Source: Nilaparvata lugens
Lineage: Eukaryota > Arthropoda > Insecta > Hemiptera > Delphacidae
Assembly: GCF_014356525.2 (NCBI RefSeq)
Contig: NC_052517.1
Coordinates: 1,200,973 to 1,264,972, forward strand
Length of the DNA: 64,000 bases
Reading direction: 5' to 3'
Shown here: piece by piece, positions 58,735 through 64,000 of the stretch
How the letters are laid out: every line of letters starts with the position of its first letter
How positions within the stretch are numbered: position 1 is the stretch's first letter
Translations under genes and position numbers: made by a program
Notes under the pieces: model-generated
What the model was told of the DNA's origin: nothing
The model's database searches: none
Seen by the model: the letters and a program-made list of their open reading frames with translations, nothing else

Positions 58735-60960
58735 TTGAACCAAGTTTTGTCTTAAAAACCAAGTTTTGTCTTAAAACCCAAGTTTTGTCTTAAAACCCAA
58801 GTTTTGTCTTAAAACCCAAGTTTTGTCTTAAAACCCAAGTTTTGTCTTGAACCAAGTGTAGCAACAGTTCAAGTTTTGATTTGAACCAAGTTTTGTCTTA
58901 AAGCTGTGCAAGGCTAAAAATAAACTTTTTACTCGTGATATTTTTCAAAGTTTTTCGATTTGTATATCATCAAGCTATCAAAATGAAAAAGTTTTCTCAG
59001 GAAAACATTTTTTTTCTGATCATTACTTTTTGAGATATGAGCGCCTAAAGTTTAAATTTTAGGAACAGAACATTTCAAATTCGGTAAGAGATAAATCCAT
59101 GAGATTTTAAGGATAGATTCTTCATGGTATTGTTGATTTAGTAAAACAAAAATTTTCTGAAAATATCAATTTTTGAGAAAGTTATTCAAATTACCAAAAA
59201 TGACCAAAAATAACTCAACTAAAAGTTATTTTTGGTAAATTGAAGAATAGCTTTCTCAAAAATTGATATTTTAAGAAAATTTTTGTTTTACTAGATCAAC
59301 AATACCATGAAGAATCTATCCTCTAAATCTCATGGATTTATCTCTTACCGAGTTTGAAATGTTCTGTCCCAATAATTGAAACTTTAGGCGCTCATATCTC
59401 AATAAAAAATAATGATTTATTTATTAAATCATTCAGAATTGCACAACTTACAGAAAAGTAACACAGGCTTATAAGCCCAAAACTGTTCCAATTCTAATTT
59501 ATACAACAGTCCAAATATATCTAGGTTATGTGTCACTTAACATTCTTCAATTACACACTAAATTTTCAATTCAAAACACACAAAAATCACTTTTAAATAA
59601 AAAAAATACTTCTAAATTAAATAAAATCAATCACAATTAATTAGAAAATTCCAAACTTTTTCCGAGACCGAAAAGACAAACACACTATTTAGAATTTATC
59701 ACAGCAATATTAGAAAATGAAGAAAATATTCATTGATCGGGAAAAGAATGTTTTCTCGTGAAAACTTTTTCATTTTGATAGCTTGATGATGTAAAAATCG
59801 AAAAACTTTGAAAAATATCACCAGTAGAAAGTTTATTTTTAGCATTTGCACAGCCTTAAATCAAGTTCAGCCATTAATCCAAGTTTTGCATCAAACTAAG
59901 TTTTGATTTGAATCAAGTTTTGTCTTAAAACCCAAGTTTTGTCTTGAATCAAGTGTAGCAAAAGTTCAAGTTTTGATTTGAACCAAGTTTTGTCTTAAGG
60001 CTGTGCAAAGGCTAAAAATAAACTTTCTACTGGTGATATTTTTCAAAGTTTTTCGATTTGTATATCATCAAGCTATCAAAATGAAAAAGTTTTCTCAGGA
60101 AAACATTTTTTTCTGATCATTACTTTTTGAGATATGAGCGCCTAAAGTTTTAATTTTTGGGACAGAACATTTCAAATCCGGTAAGAGATAAATCCATGAG
60201 ATTTAGAGGATAGATTCTTCATGGTATTGTTGATTTAGTAAAACAAAAATTTTCTTAAAATATCAATTTTTGAGAAAGTTATTCAAATTACCAAAAATGA
60301 CCAAAAATAACTCAACTAAAAGTTATTTTTGGTAAATTGAATAGCTTTCTCAAAAATTGATATTTTAAGAAAATTTTTGTTTTACTAGATCAACAATACC
60401 ATGAAGAATCTATCCTCTAAATCTCATGGATTTATCTCTTACCGAGTTTGAAATGTTCTGTCCCAAAAATTGAAACTTTAGGCGCTCATATCTCAATAAA
60501 TAATGATTTATTTTATTTATTAAATCATTCAGAATTACACAACTTACAGAAAAGTACCACAGGCTTATAAGCCCAAAACGGTTCCAATTCTAATTTATAC
60601 AACAGTCCAAATATATCTAGGTTATGTGTCACTTAACATTCTTCAATTACACACTAAATTTACAATTCAAAACACACAAAAATCACTTTTAAATAAAAAA
60701 AATACTTCTAAATTAAATAAAATCAATCACAATTAATTAGAAAATTTCAAACTTTTTCCGAGACCGAAAAGACAAACACACTATTTAGAATTTATCACAG
60801 CAATATTAGAAAATGAAGAAAATATTCATTGATCGGGAAAAGAATGTTTTCTCGTGAAAACTTTTTCATTTTGATAGCTTGATGATGTATAAATCGAAAA
60901 ACTTTGAAAAATATCACCAGTAGAAAGTTTATTTTTAGCCTTTGCACAGCCTTAAATCAA
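58735..60960. repeat. 1.09-kb tandem duplication of family L MITE plus AAGTTTTGTCTTAAAACCC array
   Basis: 58911-59858 and 59997-60953 are near-identical palindromic family L elements, each with the same ~330-bp internal insertion (AATGATTTATTTATTAAATC ... TTCATTGATCGGGAAAAG) lacking in the copy at 39049. Because both share the insertion, the duplication came after it. CAAGTTTTGTCTTAAAACC repeats lie at 58738-58905, 59870-59996 and 60956-61070. Confidence 0.88.
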
Positions 60961-61272
60961 GTTCAGCCATTAATCCAAGTTTTGCATCAAACTAAGTTTT
61001 GATTTGAATCAAGTTTTGTATTAAACCACCAACTTTTGTCTTAAACCAGGTTTTCTCTTAAAACCAAATTTAAACCTGGGTCATTTCCCATTACAACATG
61101 TCCCCATTACAAATCATAGATACTTGTTGCTATACTTTTGTTCTACATTTACATTTTCCATATTTATTAAATATTATTAATTTGTATTAAGATGTAGTAA
61201 CTGTATCGAAATTATCAATAATTTGTTATTATATAGATATACCTACTCATTACATTTCCCAATTTGTAATAT

Positions 61273-61537
61273 CATAGAGAAACAATAGCGTAAGTAGATA
61301 TGCCATGGTATAGGGCGTTTATGTCGCAACTTTTACTGTTATCTCAAGCCGATTACTGTCGATTTTTACTGTTTTGACCGGGTAAGAGTGTATGAACGGC
61401 ACAATATGAGAAACTACCAGTGTCACACAGCTTCACGGGAAAGAACTACGTGGACTATCGGCTTGAGATAACAGTAAAAGTTGCGACATAAACGCCCTAT
61501 ACCATGGGATATCTACTTATGCTATTGTTTCTCTATG
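61273..61537. mobile_element. Palindromic hAT-like MITE (family K)
   Basis: CATAGAGAAACAATAGCGTA to CTATTGTTTCTCTATG. Arms include GTCGCAACTTTTACTGTTAT and its inverse. Confidence 0.82.
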
Positions 61538-61842
61538 ATTATATAGTAACTATTTGTAAGTTCCCAAATATTTGTAATATAGATTCCTGAAATTCCAATT
61601 TGTTATGCATAGTAACTGAGAAGTGAGTCATAAATTGATTATTTATAATTCTATTACCATTTATAAATAAAACGCGATTTTTATTAGTGAAAAATCTAGA
61701 AAGTTGTAGATATAGTAAAAACTAGACTATTTAAAGGCGATAGAGTGTTTTTGTTAATAGAGGGATTATTTATGCTTGTTAAAAGCAAATAGATATATAT
61801 TTGTAATTTATATTACCACAATTTTTGATAAAAAATATTTTT
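61538..61842. other. AT-rich DNA, nothing recognised
   Basis: No ORF or repeat end seen. Confidence 0.4.
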
Positions 61843-62077
61843 TGAAGTTTTGGGGGAAGTTTTTCGGAGGCAAAATTGAGGATTGAAAAATTTTCCAAGG
61901 CAAACAAATTGATTTCTTGTTGTTCAGAGTAGTGGGTTGTGTATAGTTGGGAAATTTTGTTTGAAGTTTTGGGGGAAGTTTTTCTGAGGCAAAATTGAGG
62001 ATTGAAAAATTTTCCAAGGCAAACAAATTGATTTCTTGTTGTTCAGAGTAGTGGGTTGTGTAAAGTAGGGAAATTTT
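61843..62077. repeat. Two tandem copies of a ~117-bp unit
   Basis: TTTGAAGTTTTGGGGGAAGT to TAGTGGGTTGTGTATAGTTG and GGAAATTTTG at 61843 and 61960, with few differences. Confidence 0.88.
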
Positions 62078-62559
62078 GTTTTGTTAGAGGGAATTATTTA
62101 TTAATCTCTGAATTATTGTTTTCCTGTGAATAATGATAAAATATATATTTGCCATGGCTGCCAACTGAAACACTTTGCAAATTGGGATTAGAAATAATTG
62201 AGAATACCAACCTACAAAATCAAAATAAATAATTGTTTATAACAATTCCAATTTTTCCAAATTTTATGACTCATTTTCATGGGAAAAACATGTTGCCTGG
62301 GAAATTTTCAAACCATTTTTGCGTTCATAACACCATTTATCTAAAGATAGCCTATTCTAAGACTGCTTTATAAAATGTGCATTATTTTAACACAACTTAT
62401 TATATAAGCAATATAATTAACTGAATACTATTTTATTGTATTAAAGTGTTTTGTAATGTCACTGAATTTCTAGGGAGGTCTTTGTTTAGTTTATTGTAGG
62501 AAATATATAATTTAATTATATTAATGGAGTATAATTAGATCTGTACGCTCAACCGCAGT
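62078..62559. other. AT-rich DNA, nothing recognised
   Basis: No supported feature. Confidence 0.4.
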
Positions 62560-63468
62560 GAATCGAGTTCAACTTAATCTAGAATTAAAGCAAGCTATGA
62601 GTTACATTCCGAGATTAAACTTAACTGCAGTTTGAATCGAGGTTAACTTAATCTAGGATTAAATTGAATCGAGTTCAACTTAATCTAGGATTAAAGCAAG
62701 CTATGAGTTACATTCCGAAATTAAACTAAACTGCAACTTGAATCGAGGTCAACTTAATCTAGGATTAAATTGAATCGAGTTCAACTTAATCTAGGATTAA
62801 AGCAAGCTATGAGTTATATTCTGAGATTAAACTTAACCGCAGTTTGAATCGAGGTTAACTTAATCTAGGATTAAATTGAATCGAGTTCAACTTCATCTTG
62901 GATTAAAGCACGCTATGAGTTACATTCCGAGATTAAACTTAACTGCAGTTTGAATCGAGGTTAACTTAATCTAGGATTAAATTGAATCGAGTTCAACTTA
63001 ATCTAGGATTAAAGCAAGCTATGAGTTACATTCCGAAATTAAACTAAACTGCAACTTGAATCGAGGTCAACTTAATCTAGGATTAAATTGAATCGAGTTC
63101 AACTTAATCTAGGATTAAAGCAAGCTATGAGTTATATTCTGAGATTAAACTTAACCGCAGTTTGAATCGAGGTTAACTTAATCTAGGATTAAATTGAATC
63201 GAGTTCAACTTAATCTAGGATTAAAGCAAGCTATTAGTTATATTCCAAGATTAAACTTAACCGCAGTTTGAATCGAGGTTAACTCAATCTAGGATTAAAT
63301 TGAATCGAGTTCAACTTAATCTAGGATCAAAGCAAGCTATGAGTTATATTCCGAGATTAAACTTAACCGCAGTTTGAATCGAGGTCAACTTAATCTAGGA
63401 TTAAATTGAATCGAGTTCAACTTAATCTAGGATTAAAGCAAGCTATTAGTTACATTCCGAGATTGAAC
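62560..63468. repeat. 107-bp satellite, ~8.5 copies
   Basis: AAGCAAGCTATGAGTTA recurs at 62588, 62691, 62798, 62905, 63012, 63117, 63224, 63331 and 63437. Each unit contains two copies of AACTTAATCTAGGATTAAA, so a ~50-bp subrepeat underlies the unit. Subtypes alternate (CTGCAACTTGAATCGAGGTC and CCGCAGTTTGAATCGAGGTT), which suggests higher-order repeats. Confidence 0.92.
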
Positions 63469-63722
63469 AATCAGTTAATCCATTAATTAAGCTTACGGCC
63501 CTTAAATTGATGTATTTCTATCATTGGACTGATTTTCAGTTGTTCAATAGACTTGAAATTTATCAAAATAAATAAAAATCTGAAAGTAAATTTATTTTAC
63601 AACACTACTGAAATTATTCTGATAGAAGAGATTTTCGACAAGTATGTATGTTTATATTTTGTACTACAATATGACATGAATAAATATATAATAATTCATA
63701 AATAATAACCCCATAATAAAGG

Positions 63723-64000
63723 AAAGAACTGGCTTATACAGGTAGGGGATAGGAAATTCACGAATGACGCATCATCACGTCTCAACTACTCAACTCATTA
63801 ACTTGACATTTTGCATATACATTGAATGAAAATAAAAATGAAAATGAAATTTATTCTCCTTTTTCTTATACAAACAAAAAAAAATTCTTAATTTACCGAG
63901 GATGGTTATAGGACTATTTTAAATTCTACAAGATTTCAGTAGGTCAAGTTTTCAGTTTGTCAAGTTTTTAATTAGACCCTTGGGAAGCGGGGTTTACCTG
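63723..64000 (-). mobile_element. Family I element, reverse copy, cut by window end
   Basis: AGAACTGGCTTATACAGGTA to AGTTTTTAATTAGACCCTTG, the inverse of 31040-31290, with a short AT-rich insertion near 63822-63890. Confidence 0.6.

Noticed and set aside
62560..63468. CRISPR-like array
   Set aside because: Contiguous 107-bp satellite without unique spacers, in a eukaryotic genome with no cas genes.

Overview
This is an AT-rich, repeat-dense stretch of an insect nuclear genome, not a prokaryote. Evidence: intron-split coding blocks with GT-AG borders, non-LTR and LTR retrotransposons, Helitron-like, Tigger/pogo, piggyBac-like and hAT-like elements, and an interstitial TTAGG (arthropod telomere motif) run. 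The repeat style suggests a hemipteran, possibly a planthopper; that species-level guess is memory-based and unproven.

One host gene runs through most of the window on the + strand: a formin-like (FMNL/Frl) actin nucleator. Fifteen coding exons are recognisable from 7934 to the stop codon at 54557-54559. In order they encode the end of the GTPase-binding region, the FH3/DID armadillo region, a coiled coil, the proline-rich FH1, FH2, and the C-terminal DAD. The 5' end (about the first 200 residues in relatives) lies before 7934 and was not found. The exons are small islands in introns made largely of transposons and satellites.

Layout: 1-4315 a decayed LINE; 5138-7715 MITEs and a 150-bp satellite; 7934-13970 first FMNL exons; 14053-19800 Helitron-like DNA and an errantivirus-type provirus carrying gag, an integrase part and env but no RT; 20140-22715 a motif cluster, repeats and TTAGG units; 22767-30848 FH3, coiled coil and FH1 exons separated by an 85-bp satellite, a Tigger and a 47-bp minisatellite; 32519-38023 FH2 exons; 38024-38993 a minisatellite built from the end of an FH2 exon and its splice donor; 39049-43014 MITEs and a piggyBac-like element; 43273-54559 last exons, with one exon duplicated; 54560-64000 repeats, two tandem segmental duplications and a 107-bp satellite.

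The most striking theme is repeated duplication of exon ends or whole exons inside this one gene: 8121/8371, 13943/14866/19773, 37985-38993 and 47698/53443. In the two pairs where substitutions can be compared, all are synonymous. A central FH2 exon appears to be missing from the assembly, because direct joining of the neighbouring exons hits a stop codon in the shifted frame. Two regions (20140-20440 and 35215-36065) are dense in a small set of short motifs in both orientations that I cannot assign to a known element.
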